Source: Streptomyces sp. BHT-5-2 (GTDB lineage Bacteria; Actinomycetota; Actinomycetes; Streptomycetales; Streptomycetaceae). From it: a stretch of DNA of 64,000 bases. The stretch is taken from NCBI RefSeq assembly GCF_019774615.1, contig NZ_CP081496.1, forward strand, positions 4,526,001 to 4,590,000, written 5' to 3'. The notes below the pieces were generated by a model. It was not told where the DNA came from. It made no database searches and saw nothing but the letters and a program-made list of their open reading frames with translations. The position numbers and the translations under genes are program-made. Shown here in pieces: positions 29,285-37,918 of this stretch (positions are counted from its first letter, which is position 1; each line of letters starts with the position of its first letter).

Positions 29285-29299
29285 CTGACGCAGCGTCAG
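29285..29299. terminator. Short hairpin between convergent genes
   Basis: CTGACG-CAG-CGTCAG forms a perfect 6-bp stem with a 3-base loop. It lies 15 bases after the aminotransferase stop and touches the stop of the convergent PAP2 gene. The stem is short and lacks a T-run, so termination is only a suggestion. Confidence 0.35.
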
Positions 29300-29982
29300 T
29301 GGCGCTCCGGGCGGCCGGCGTCGGCCGCCCGGTCGGCCATCCGGTCCGCAGCCCGGTCGACCAGCCACGCGATGGCCGGAATCACCGCCAGCGCGGTGCA
29401 CCAGCCGCCGAGGGCGTCGGTCGGGTAGTGCGCGCCCAGGGCGACCTCCGCCCCTCCCATGGCGGCGCCGGCAACCAGCGCCGCGGCGAGCACGAGTGAG
29501 GTGCCGGCCGTCCTGCCGAGGCCGAGCCGGCCGGTCGCGAGCAGCGCCAGCACGAGTGCGAGGGCGGTGGCGAAGGCGGTGTGCCCGCTCGGATAGGACA
29601 GGTTGCCGGGGCCGTGGATGGTGCGTCCCACCAGGGACTTGAGCACTGTCGTCGTCGCCACCGGCAGGCCGGCCCCGGCAACGACGAACACCGCTGCGCG
29701 AGGAGAGCGCAGCAGCAGGCAGGCCGCCACGAGGGCGACGACCAGCATCGTCGACCCGGCGGGCTCCCCCAGGAAGTCCATGGCCAGCGCCACGCCCCGC
29801 CACGGCGGCCGCACACCGTCCGCCGTCGGCCGGACGACCCAGCTGTCCACCGCGCCCGGCTCGCTGTGGCCGGCGTACGCGACCCCGAGCACGACGACCA
29901 CCATCCCGGCGAGGGCCGCGAGCAGCCCGAGCCACCCGCGCAGCGGCGGGGGCAGCACCGTGGGCACCGGCCGGCCGGTCAC
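29296..29982 (-). CDS. PAP2 family phosphatase (membrane)
   Basis: A 228-residue integral membrane phosphatase with about five or six helices. The acid phosphatase signature appears in order: KSLVGRTIHGPGN (basic KxxxxxxR-like), YPSGHTAFATAL (PSGH) and GGAEVALGAHYPTDALGG (the final His-Asp). Family members dephosphorylate undecaprenyl pyrophosphate, phosphatidate or similar lipids. Recycling of undecaprenyl-PP released by the adjacent EPS pathway is a plausible but unproven role. The start is taken as GTG 29982, with GGTGGG upstream; an in-frame TTG at 30120 would add 46 residues of poor composition. Confidence 0.85.
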   Translation of the reverse strand: MTGRPVPTVLPPPLRGWLGLLAALAGMVVVVLGVAYAGHSEPGAVDSWVVRPTADGVRPPWRGVALAMDFLGEPAGSTMLVVALVAACLLLRSPRAAVFVVAGAGLPVATTTVLKSLVGRTIHGPGNLSYPSGHTAFATALALVLALLATGRLGLGRTAGTSLVLAAALVAGAAMGGAEVALGAHYPTDALGGWCTALAVIPAIAWLVDRAADRMADRAADAGRPERH

Positions 29983-30138
29983 CCGCCCACCGTGCCCGGT
30001 CGACCTGCGGTGCAATGCGAGCCCCCCGTCGTGTCCGACCCACCCCCCGAACCCGCCGACCCGGCCATCGCCTTGGCCGACGGCAGCGGAACCGGCTCCG
30101 GTTGTCACCCTAGCCAACAATCCGGTTCGCGGCCCCCG

Positions 30139-30497
30139 CGCGACGGCGCGTTCAGGACGGTTGGGGTTCCGTCAGGACCTGGCCGCCATCGGGGCGCAGT
30201 GCCGGGAGCTGGCCGGCGTCCTCAACCGCGGCCAGGACGTGAAGTGGCTGATCAGCGTGATGATGACGGAGGCGGACAACCTGTTGTACGACGGGCGGCA
30301 CGCCGCGGCGGTCCGGCTCTACGGCCGGGGCCCAGGAGTCCTGCGAACAGCAAGTGCTGGCGCGCAGCCACCGGGCGCTCGGCGAGGCGCTGCGCGCCGT
30401 GGGGCGGGGCTCCGAGGCGGACGGCCATCTGGCGCGGGCCTCGGAGTTGGACCGGGAGTTGCGGCGGGACGGTCCGGCCGTCACGGCGGTGGTGTGA
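30139..30497 (+). pseudogene. Frameshifted C-terminal fragment of a regulator/TPR-like protein
   Basis: One frame reads FRQDLAAIGAQCRELAGVL, WLISVMMTEADNLLYDG and HAAAVRLYGR. Protein-like sequence then continues in another frame as AQESCEQQVLARSHRALGEAL, GRGSEADGHLARASELDREL, and a stop at 30495-30497. Removing one G from the run CCGGGGCC near 30326-30332 restores a single frame. No start codon or N-terminal domain is found upstream, so the remnant is truncated as well as frameshifted. The helical, Ala/Leu/Arg-rich pattern resembles tetratricopeptide ends of Streptomyces regulators, but the family is not certain. A sequencing error could explain the frameshift, not the missing N-terminus. Confidence 0.5.
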
Positions 30498-30554
30498 GGC
30501 CGGGTCCCGGTGTCCGTGGTGGGCCGGGCCCGGTGCCTCGGGTGGCCGCGGGCC

Positions 30555-31076
30555 TCACCGGCGTACCCGCTCCAGCCAGTCGGCCGGCACCGGCCCGATC
30601 TGGGCGAGCTGCTCCGAGCGGCTCGGCTCGCCGTGTGTACCGCGTACGGAGGTGACGGCGCCCCGCCCCGTGACATCGGGCCGCCACGCCGGCCGGCCGA
30701 CGCACCCGCGGGCCACACCGGCCCCGGCCGGATACAGTTCGCCGGTCACGCCGGGCGGCACCGGGCGGAGCCCCCGCGGCGGCCGCGGCGCTCTCGGTGA
30801 GCTGTTCGCAGCAGGACAGGAAAGCCGCCCACAGCTCGCCGTCGGACATCCGCCGATAGGGCTCCTCGCGCTCGAAGCCCCTGGTCTCCACCGGCGTTCC
30901 GGCCATGAACGCCCGGAGTACCCGGGCCAGTTCCGCCGCGTTGCCCGTCTGGTGGGCCGGGACGTCGCGTACCGTCCACGCCTCGCACCAGGTGCCGTGT
31001 CGGGCCTTCGTGCCTGGACCGCGCGGACGAAGGGCGCCGGCTCGGGCAGCGTGTCGTCGACCTGGGAGGGGATCAT
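30555..31076 (-). pseudogene. Broken gene, resembling a mycothiol-dependent maleylpyruvate-isomerase/DinB-like protein
   Basis: On the minus strand, WCEAWTVRDVPAHQTGNAAEL, VLRAFMAGTPVETRGFE and EEPYRRMSDGELWAAFLSCC match the usual central region of the actinobacterial DinB-like mycothiol-dependent enzyme family (W-CEGWTVRD-x-AH). This piece sits in a different frame from the only plausible start (MIPSQVDDTLPEP at 31076) and from the last open stretch, which ends LAQIGPVPADWLERVRR. At least two frame changes are therefore needed, and the N-terminal ~30 residues and C-terminal domain of the family are missing. I interpret it as a decayed gene. Confidence 0.5.
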
Positions 31077-31367
31077 GCGCCAGGGGTATCCGGACCGGGC
31101 CGTGGGTCCATCCGGCCGGCATCCGAACAGGGCCCCGGCCGGCCCCGCCGCTCCCGCCCCTACCAGTCACGGCAGTCGGGTCAAGTCCTGACCGTGGTCC
31201 GCCAGTCCCATGGACCATTCCGGGTAGCGCCACCCGGTCACCCGAGCTCAACTGAAACGGGCGGGCGATCCCAGGCAGTCGGCACAACCCCACGGCCGAC
31301 GGCCGACGGCCCAGCAGCCCGACACCGGCGTCATCAGCCACACCCCCGTCAGCCCGAGGAGGCCCCC

Positions 31368-31694
31368 ATGCCCGCTGGCTCCAGCAGGAAGCGTGAGCGT
31401 CAGTACGAGCACATCAAGGAGGGCGCCGAGAAGAGAGGCGCGTCCACCAGGCGTGCCAAGGAGATCGCCGCCCGGACCGTGAACAAGGAACGGGCCCGCG
31501 CCGGCGAGTCCCGCACGGCGAGCCGGGTCTCCACCCAGGACCCCAAGTCGGCTCCGCAGCGCGGCGGCGAACGCTCGCACCGCGGCGCCCAGGGGCCGAC
31601 CAAAGACCAGCTCTACGAGGAGGCCAAGAAACGCCACATCGACGGCCGCTCGTCGATGAACAAGGACGAACTGCGCAGGGCCCTCGGCCGCTGA
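31368..31694 (+). CDS. Small basic protein with C-terminal Rho-N/SAP-like helix (often labelled plasmid stabilisation protein)
   Basis: A 108-residue, very Lys/Arg-rich protein. The first half, RKRERQYEHIKEGAEKRG and AKEIAARTVNKERA, is highly charged and probably helical. A low-complexity linker follows, and the end, TKDQLYEEAKKRHIDGRSS with MNKDELRRALGR, has the shape of a Rho-N/SAP-type nucleic-acid-binding motif. Similar short proteins are widespread in Streptomyces and are often called plasmid stabilisation proteins without experimental basis. Start ATG with CGAGGAGG seven bases upstream. It is the first intact gene after the decayed stretch. Confidence 0.8.
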   Translation: MPAGSSRKRERQYEHIKEGAEKRGASTRRAKEIAARTVNKERARAGESRTASRVSTQDPKSAPQRGGERSHRGAQGPTKDQLYEEAKKRHIDGRSSMNKDELRRALGR

Positions 31695-31832
31695 TCCCAA
31701 GGGCACCTTCCGTCCGGCCGGGCCTTGCCCCCGTTCTGCGTAATGCACGGCGTCCGGCGGCGGGCCGGGCAGGGTGCGGTGGAGCGAGCACCGCCGGTGT
31801 GCCGTGGACCGCATCGCCGAGGAGGGCCGGAC

Positions 31833-33476
31833 ATGCCGTTCCGGAGGACGACGGAAAGGGTGGAGCAGAAGGCCCGCCAGGCCACCCTTTCCGCCTACAC
31901 CGCAGTGGACGGCCGCGCCCCGGTCTCGGAGGCCCTGCGGGCCCTGTTGCGGAAGGCGTTCCCCGACCACTGGTCGTTCCTCCTGGGCGAGATCGCCCTG
32001 TACAGCCTGGTGGTGTTGGTGCTGACCGGCACCTACCTGACGATGTTCTTCGAACCGAGCATGTCCCGGAGCGTCTACGGCGGGTCGTACCGGCCGCTGC
32101 GCGGGCTGTTGGTGTCGGACGCCTACGCGTCGACGCTGCGCATCAGCTTCGACGTCCGGGGCGGCCTGCTGATCCGCCAGATCCACCACTGGGGGGCGCT
32201 GGTCTTCGTCGGCGCGCTGGGGGTGCACATGCTGCGGGTCTTCTTCACCGGGGCGTTCCGCAGACCTCGCGAGGGCAACTGGGTGATCGGCGTGACGCTG
32301 TTCATGCTGGCCCTGCTGGAGGGGTTCGGCGGCTACTCCCTCCCCGACGACCTGCTGTCCGGCACCGGACTGCGGACGGCGAACACCATCGTGCTGTCGC
32401 TGCCGATCGTCGGCACCTATCTGAGCTACTTCCTCTGGGGCGGTTCCTATCCGGGGCACATCCTGCTGCCCCGGCTCTTCACCGTGCACGTGCTGTTCGT
32501 CCCGGGGCTGCTGATCGCGCTGATCGGGCTGCATCTGATGCTGGTGGTGTACCTCAAGCACACCCACTGGCCGGCGCCCGGGCACACCAACCGCAACGCC
32601 GTCGGGCAGCCGATGTTCCCGCACTTCGTCGCCAAGTCCACCGGACTGTTCCTGATGGTCTCCGCGGTGCTGACCCTGCTCGGCGGGCTGGCCCAGATCA
32701 ACCCCGTCTGGGACTTCGGGCCGTACCGCACCGACCAGGACTCCACGAACGCCCAGCCCGACTGGTACGTGGGCTTCCTCGAAGGGGCGCTGCGCCTGAT
32801 GCCCGCCTGGGAGACCGACGTGGCAGGCCACACCTTCATGTGGAACGTCCTGATCCCGGCCGTCGTCCTGCCCGGCGTGCTGTTCATGGTGCTCTACGGC
32901 TATCCGTTCTTCGAGCGGTGGGTCACCGGTGATCCGGCCGAACACCATCTGTGCGACCGGCCCCGCGACTTCCCGACCCGTACGGCGCTGGGCGTGGCCG
33001 CCGTCGTCGGCTACGCCGTGCTGCTGGCGGCCGGTGGCAACGATGTGTTCGCCAGTCTCTTCCGGGTCTCGGTGGAGGCGCTGACCTGGATCTTCCGGGT
33101 GGCTGTCGTCGTCGGGCCGGTCGTCGCGTTCCTGGCCACCAAGAGGATCTGCCTGGCCCTGCAGGACCGCGACCGGCAACTGCTGACGGAGGGCCGCGAG
33201 ACGGGTCACGTGGTGCAGAGCGTGTACGGCGGGCTGCGCGAGACCCATGAGCCGGTGGCGGCCGACCGGCGCTACCGCATGCTGGCCAGGGACGTGCCCG
33301 CGCCGCTGCCGGCCCCCGGCGACCGGGCTCCTCGGCGGGCCCGGCTGCGCGCCGCGCTCAGCGCGTGGTACTTCCGCGACCGGGTCGAGATGCCGATGGC
33401 CCTTGAGGAGCGGCACCGGATCGAGGAACCGGTGGCGGGCCCGGCTCTCGGTGCCGGCGAGAAGGGCAACGGATAG
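31833..33476 (+). CDS. qcrB: Cytochrome bc1 complex cytochrome b subunit (QcrB-like)
   Basis: A 547-residue cytochrome b of the actinobacterial menaquinol:cytochrome c oxidoreductase. Haem ligands fit HHWGALVFVGALGVHMLRVF (two His 14 apart) and HVLFVPGLLIALIGLHLMLV. The Qo-site motif is PDWY in NAQPDWYVGF, the actinobacterial variant of PEWY. The C-terminal tail is long and cytosolic, as in this group. It should oxidise menaquinol and pass electrons via an FeS protein and a dihaem cytochrome c. No qcrA, qcrC or ctaE lies next to it, so it looks like a second, stand-alone paralogue. Start ATG after GAGGAGG, eight bases. Confidence 0.9.
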   Translation: MPFRRTTERVEQKARQATLSAYTAVDGRAPVSEALRALLRKAFPDHWSFLLGEIALYSLVVLVLTGTYLTMFFEPSMSRSVYGGSYRPLRGLLVSDAYASTLRISFDVRGGLLIRQIHHWGALVFVGALGVHMLRVFFTGAFRRPREGNWVIGVTLFMLALLEGFGGYSLPDDLLSGTGLRTANTIVLSLPIVGTYLSYFLWGGSYPGHILLPRLFTVHVLFVPGLLIALIGLHLMLVVYLKHTHWPAPGHTNRNAVGQPMFPHFVAKSTGLFLMVSAVLTLLGGLAQINPVWDFGPYRTDQDSTNAQPDWYVGFLEGALRLMPAWETDVAGHTFMWNVLIPAVVLPGVLFMVLYGYPFFERWVTGDPAEHHLCDRPRDFPTRTALGVAAVVGYAVLLAAGGNDVFASLFRVSVEALTWIFRVAVVVGPVVAFLATKRICLALQDRDRQLLTEGRETGHVVQSVYGGLRETHEPVAADRRYRMLARDVPAPLPAPGDRAPRRARLRAALSAWYFRDRVEMPMALEERHRIEEPVAGPALGAGEKGNG

Positions 33477-33539
33477 GCCCGGGCGTCGAACTCCCGCCTG
33501 TGTCGTCACGTCCGGTGCGCCGGAAGCGGCCGACCCGGC

Positions 33540-33929
33540 TCAGTGGTCGCGCTGCGCGAACTCGAAGACCATGCCGAACACCGACCCGCCGGTGACACCC
33601 GCCCCGATCAGGAAGACCCACACGCCGTACACGATTCCCAGGGCGAGCACGGTCACCCCGAAGGCCACCGCGATCGGGTAACCGCTGCGCGGCGGAAAGA
33701 AGTCGACCTCTCCGGTGCGCTCGTGGACCGCCGAGTCCTCGGTGTCCTCCGGGCGTTCTCCCTTGCGGCGGTAGTTCACGGCGCAGAAGAACGAGATGAC
33801 CGAGGCCATGCCGAAGGAGACGGCTAGCGCGGCGGCGCCGGCCGGTTCCCGTGCCAGCCAGATGTAGAACGCGTCGGTGATGAGGAAGAAGACGGCCACG
33901 CCCGCGAAGAGATGCGACTCCGCTTTCAT
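33540..33929 (-). CDS. ctaF: Cytochrome c oxidase subunit 4 (actinobacterial CtaF)
   Basis: A 129-residue membrane protein with about four helices. It starts MKAESHLFAGVAVFFLITDA, contains VNYRRKGERPEDTEDSAVHE and FFPPRSGYPIAVAFG, and ends FEFAQRDH; this is the standard layout of the small aa3-oxidase subunit IV found only in actinobacteria. It stabilises the oxidase in the membrane and has no catalytic residue. Its start overlaps the stop of ctaD upstream (ATGA), so the two are translated together. The partner subunits CtaC and CtaE are not in this window. Confidence 0.9.
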   Translation of the reverse strand: MKAESHLFAGVAVFFLITDAFYIWLAREPAGAAALAVSFGMASVISFFCAVNYRRKGERPEDTEDSAVHERTGEVDFFPPRSGYPIAVAFGVTVLALGIVYGVWVFLIGAGVTGGSVFGMVFEFAQRDH

Positions 33930-35644
33930 CTGCTCTGCTCTCCGAGGGTGTCGGGGGTGGGTTCCACATCGCCGCGCTCGCCTTCCGGCAGCATCCGCAC
34001 CTGGGGGTGGTGCAGGTCGAACGCGGGCGAATCGGAACGGACTCGGGGCAGCGCCTCGAAGTTGTGCCGGGGCGGCGGACAGCCGGTCGCCCATTCCAGC
34101 GAACGCCCGAAACCCCAGGGGTCGTCGACTTCGACCATGGGCGCGTGCCGGGAGGTTTTCCAGACGTTGTAGAGGAACGGCAGGACGGAGAGGCCCAGCA
34201 GCAGCGCACCGGTCGACGAGACGGTGTTGAGCAGGGTGAAGCCGTCGGCGGCGAGGTAGTCGGCATAGCGGCGCGGCATTCCGCTCTCGCCCAGCCAGTG
34301 CTGGACGAGGAAGGTGGTCTGGAAGCCGATGAAAAGGGTCCAGAAGTGCACTTTTCCCAGCCGCTCGTCCAGCATTTTTCCGGTCCATTTCGGCCACCAG
34401 AAATAGAAGCCGGCGAACGTGGCGAAGACGATGGTGCCGAACAGCACATAGTGCAGGTGGGCGACGATGAAGTAGCTGTCGGTGAGGTGGAAGTCCATGG
34501 GCGGCGAGGCGATCAGGACGCCGCTGAGCCCGCCCAGGAGGAACGTCACCAGGAAGCCGATCGCCCAGATCATCGGCGTCTCGAAGGAGACGCTCCCCCG
34601 CCACATGGTGCCGATCCAGTTGAAGAACTTCACCCCGGTCGGCGCGGCGATGAGAAAGGACAGCAGAGAGAAGAAGGGCAGCAGCACCCCGCCGGTGGCG
34701 AACATGTGATGCGCCCACACCGTCGCCGACAGCATCGTGATGGCGATCGTCGCGCCGACCATCCCCACGTAACCGAAGACCGGCTTCCGGCTGAACACCG
34801 GAATGACCTCGCTCACCACCCCGAAGAACGGCAGGGCGACGATATAGACCTCCGGGTGGCCGAAGAACCAGAACAGGTGCTGCCACAGCAACGCGCCGCC
34901 GGAAGCGGGGTCGTAGACATGGGCGCCCAGTTTGCGGTCGGCGAGCAGGGCCAGCAGCGCGGCGGTCAGAACCGGAAAGGCCAGCAGGGCCAGGATGGAG
35001 GTGAAGAGGATGTTCCAGGTGAAGATCGGCATGCGGAACATCGTCATTCCCGGGGCCCGCAGCGTGATGATGGTGGCGACGAAATTCACCGCGCCCAGCG
35101 TGGTGCTCAGACCCGCCACGACCAGTCCGGCCGCCCACAGGCTTCCGCCCGCGCCCGGAGTGTGGTCGGCGCGGTTCAGCGGCGCATAGGCGAACCAGCC
35201 GAAGGAGGCCGCACCGCCCGGCACGAAGAGCCCGGAGACCACGGTCAGGCCGCCGAAGAGGAAGAGCCAGTACGTCAGCGCGTTGAGCCGGGGAAAGGCG
35301 ACGTCGGGCGCCCCGATCTGCAGCGGCATGACGGCGTTGGCGAAACCGGCGAAGGTGGGCGTCGCGAAGAGCAGCATCATCACGGTGCCGTGGATGGTGA
35401 ACAGCTGGTTGTACTGCTCGCGGCTGAAAAACTGGAGGCCGGGCCGGGCCAGTTCCGCGCGCATCAGCATCGCCAGCAGACCGGCGAAGAGGAAGAATCC
35501 GAAAGCCGTCGCGAGGTACATGTTCCCGATCACCTTGTGATCGGTGGTCGTCAGGTATTTCATGATCCGGCGGCCCGCCCGGACCCGCGGATTACCGGAC
35601 CCGCCGAGCAGTTCGCGGTGAACGGTCTGGCCTGGGTGTGACAT
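33926..35644 (-). CDS. ctaD: Cytochrome c oxidase subunit I (CtaD)
   Basis: A 572-residue haem-copper oxidase catalytic subunit with about twelve helices. It has the low-spin haem His in FTIHGTVMMLLF, the CuB site WFFGHPEVYIVALP including the cross-linked His-Tyr pair, AHHMF as the second CuB ligand pair, and FIVAHLHYVLFG for the haem ligands. It reduces oxygen to water and pumps protons. The start is ATG after GGAGGAG. With ctaF it forms a two-gene minus-strand unit that ends head-on with the qcrB-like gene, so all three could be a duplicate, condition-specific respiratory set. Confidence 0.92.
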   Translation of the reverse strand: MSHPGQTVHRELLGGSGNPRVRAGRRIMKYLTTTDHKVIGNMYLATAFGFFLFAGLLAMLMRAELARPGLQFFSREQYNQLFTIHGTVMMLLFATPTFAGFANAVMPLQIGAPDVAFPRLNALTYWLFLFGGLTVVSGLFVPGGAASFGWFAYAPLNRADHTPGAGGSLWAAGLVVAGLSTTLGAVNFVATIITLRAPGMTMFRMPIFTWNILFTSILALLAFPVLTAALLALLADRKLGAHVYDPASGGALLWQHLFWFFGHPEVYIVALPFFGVVSEVIPVFSRKPVFGYVGMVGATIAITMLSATVWAHHMFATGGVLLPFFSLLSFLIAAPTGVKFFNWIGTMWRGSVSFETPMIWAIGFLVTFLLGGLSGVLIASPPMDFHLTDSYFIVAHLHYVLFGTIVFATFAGFYFWWPKWTGKMLDERLGKVHFWTLFIGFQTTFLVQHWLGESGMPRRYADYLAADGFTLLNTVSSTGALLLGLSVLPFLYNVWKTSRHAPMVEVDDPWGFGRSLEWATGCPPPRHNFEALPRVRSDSPAFDLHHPQVRMLPEGERGDVEPTPDTLGEQSR

Positions 35645-35838
35645 GGCTCCTCCGGAGCACGGTGACCGGGAGCGGATTCCGGCGCGACGGCCCGATTCGT
35701 GTGTAGCCGGTCGCCGCCCTCGCCCCCGCCGCGCCACACCGGCGATGCCGGTTGTTGCTCCGTACAGCCCGTTCGGGCGCGGCGGGCGACGGTTGGCCGG
35801 CTCCCGATGCCCCGCAGGCACCTGGGCAGGTCCGGATG

Positions 35839-36759
35839 TCACTCGCCGGGGGCCAGGGTGCGGGCGACGATGTGTGCCGCGTCCGCGATCAGGGCGTCGT
35901 CCACGGGTGCGTCCTTGGTGGTCTTCGAGGTCAGCACGGCCAGCACGATCGGGGTCCTCCTGGTGGTCCAGGCGACGCCGATGTCGTTGGCGGACGCGTA
36001 GTCCCCGGTGCCCGTCTTGTCGCCGACGACCCAGCCGTGCGGCAGGCCGGCGCGGATCCGTTTCGCGCCGGTGGTGTTGCCCCTGAGCCAGCCGACCAGC
36101 TGCTCGCGGTCGTCGGGGGCCAGGGCCCGGCCCACCGCCAGCTTCCCGTAGCTCCTGCCGATCGCCTCCGGGGTGGTGGTGTCGCGCAGGTCGCCGGGCA
36201 GGGCGGTGTTCAGTTCGGTCTCCCAGCGGTCGAGCCGGCTGACCCGGTCGCCGATGGACCGGAAGAACCGGGTGAGGCCGGCGGGGCCGCCGATCTGGCG
36301 CAGCAGGAGGTTCCCCGCCGTGTTGTCGCTGTACTGGATCGCGGCGGCGCACAGGTCGCCCACCTTCATGCCGGTGTCGACGTGCTCCTCGGTCTTCGGG
36401 GAGTACGGCACGAGGTCCGCGGCCGGATAGTGGATCACCTTGTCCAGGGGTGCGCAGTGTGCCTCGTCGCGCAGGACCGCGGCGGCCGCGACCGTCTTGA
36501 ACGTCGAGCACATCGCGAACCGCTCCTGCGCGCGGTGGGCGACGGTCCGCCCGGTGCGTACGTTGTGCGCGTACACGCCCAGGCGCGCCCCGTACCGGAG
36601 TTCCAGGGCGCGGAGCTCACCCAACTCGCCGGCAGCTCCCCGGACTTGTCGCGGGTCGGCGGCCGCCGATGACGCGGCGGAGGCGAGCAGGGCGGTGGTG
36701 GACGCGGCGAGGCCGGCCCGCAGGAGGCGGCGGCGCGGCAGAGGGGTGGCGCTGGTCAT
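35839..36759 (-). CDS. blaL: Class A beta-lactamase, Tat-exported
   Basis: A 306-residue serine beta-lactamase. The signal has twin arginines in PRRRLLRAGLAAST and ends around SAAA, so Tat export is likely. Catalytic residues are complete: S85-T-F-K88 (S70/K73), Y-S144-D-N146 (SDN loop), E180-T-E-L-N184 (E166/N170 omega loop) and K248-T-G250. It hydrolyses penicillins and related compounds outside the membrane; its spectrum is not readable here. It is transcribed away from a LysR-type gene followed by a BlaB-like gene, the same layout as the inducible blaL-blaA-blaB locus known from Streptomyces cacaoi, so induction by beta-lactams is probable. Confidence 0.93.
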   Translation of the reverse strand: MTSATPLPRRRLLRAGLAASTTALLASAASSAAADPRQVRGAAGELGELRALELRYGARLGVYAHNVRTGRTVAHRAQERFAMCSTFKTVAAAAVLRDEAHCAPLDKVIHYPAADLVPYSPKTEEHVDTGMKVGDLCAAAIQYSDNTAGNLLLRQIGGPAGLTRFFRSIGDRVSRLDRWETELNTALPGDLRDTTTPEAIGRSYGKLAVGRALAPDDREQLVGWLRGNTTGAKRIRAGLPHGWVVGDKTGTGDYASANDIGVAWTTRRTPIVLAVLTSKTTKDAPVDDALIADAAHIVARTLAPGE

Positions 36760-36907
36760 GTGCGAAGGTCTCCCGGTTCGTCCGTCGTTGCGGTCCGCGA
36801 AGCCCCGGCCGTGCGCGGCTTCGACGAGGCACAGCGAAGCAGCCGCGCGGCACTCATGTCCAAGAGTGAACTTTGAAGGATCCATAACTTCTTGATATGA
36901 CTCCTGG
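36760..36907. promoter_or_regulatory. Divergent control region between beta-lactamase and its LysR-type regulator
   Basis: The 148 bases between the two start codons become clearly AT-rich at 36860-36905 (GAACTTTGAAGGATCC, then CATAACTTCTTGATATGA). This is the expected place for both promoters and for binding of the LysR-type protein. Several T-N11-A pairs are present, but no single dyad stands out, so the operator is not assigned. Confidence 0.55.
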
Positions 36908-37918
36908 GTGGACCTACTCGCGCACCTGGAGGCATACGTCGCGGCCGTCGACGAGGCGAGCTTCTCGCGCGCCGCCGAGCGCCTCGGCATCGCCCAACCG
37001 CTCCTGAGCCGTCGTATCAAGACGCTGGAGGAACACTTCGACGGCCGGCTCTTCGACCGCTCCCGGCGCCAGGTCGCGACCACCGAGCTGGGCGTGCTCC
37101 TCCTGCCGCACGCCCGGGACGTGCTGGACCGGGCCCAGCGGCTGCGCCGCGTCGCGCGGTCGGCCCGCCGGTCGGCGGTGCAGGCCGTCGGGGTGCCGGC
37201 CGACTGCGGTCCGGACGCGCTGGCCCGGGTCATCCGCGCCGGCGCCGAGCTCGGCATCACATGCGGTGTGCGGGAGCTGCCACCGGAGGGGCGCCTGGCG
37301 GGCCTGGCCGACGCCTCGCTGGCGTATGCGCTGGTACGCGTCCCGCCGGAGCACGCCGCGCTGCGGGTTCCGCTCGGCCTGGCCTCCGCCCCGTCGGACG
37401 CGCCGGACGGCGCCCGCCCGACGCCGTCCGCCGATCGGTCGCGGACGCGTCGGCGCGCGATCCACCTGGAGGATCTGCGCCCGCGGCGCGGCAGCGGCGC
37501 ACGACACGGACGGCCGGCTGCCGTGCCGATCCTGACCCTGATGGAGGATCAACTCCCTGACGCCGAGGGCAGGTTGCTGCGCGCCGTCGCGCGGGCCGGG
37601 CTGCCGGAGGGCGCGGTGCGCCCCGCCGGTTCCGTGGCGACGGCCCTCGCGGAGACCCTCGCCGGGCAGGTGACGCTGCTGTGCACCGAGCCGTTCGCCC
37701 GCCGGCACGGGGCGCGCTGGGCACCGCTGGGCGACGCGACGCTGCACCGCGGGTACGACCTGCGCGCGGCACACCGGGGCCGAGGGCTGGCGGAGGTGCC
37801 GCACTGGCTGGCGGCGCTGTTGGCCGCCGCGGTGGGTGCGGTGACGACCGAGTCGGCCACCGCCGCCGCCCTGAGCGCGGACGGGGACGCCCCGTCCCGA
37901 CTGGCGGCGCACGGATGA
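36908..37918 (+). CDS. blaA: LysR-family regulator of beta-lactamase (BlaA-like)
   Basis: A 336-residue LysR-type protein. The N-terminal winged helix is standard: LEAYVAAVDEASFSRAAERL, GIAQPLLSRRIKTLEEHFDGRLFDR. The effector half is unusually short of the usual periplasmic-binding core and rich in Ala/Arg, with a low-complexity middle (residues ~165-205), as in the BlaA activators of inducible Streptomyces beta-lactamases. It should activate the divergent beta-lactamase gene. GTG start, taken because the helix begins directly and the AT-rich control region ends there. It overlaps the next gene by ATGA. Confidence 0.85.
   Translation: MDLLAHLEAYVAAVDEASFSRAAERLGIAQPLLSRRIKTLEEHFDGRLFDRSRRQVATTELGVLLLPHARDVLDRAQRLRRVARSARRSAVQAVGVPADCGPDALARVIRAGAELGITCGVRELPPEGRLAGLADASLAYALVRVPPEHAALRVPLGLASAPSDAPDGARPTPSADRSRTRRRAIHLEDLRPRRGSGARHGRPAAVPILTLMEDQLPDAEGRLLRAVARAGLPEGAVRPAGSVATALAETLAGQVTLLCTEPFARRHGARWAPLGDATLHRGYDLRAAHRGRGLAEVPHWLAALLAAAVGAVTTESATAAALSADGDAPSRLAAHG

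Noticed and set aside
36868..36891. Large dyad centred on GGATCC as the BlaA operator
   Set aside because: Only a minority of positions pair when checked base by base, so the operator was left unassigned.
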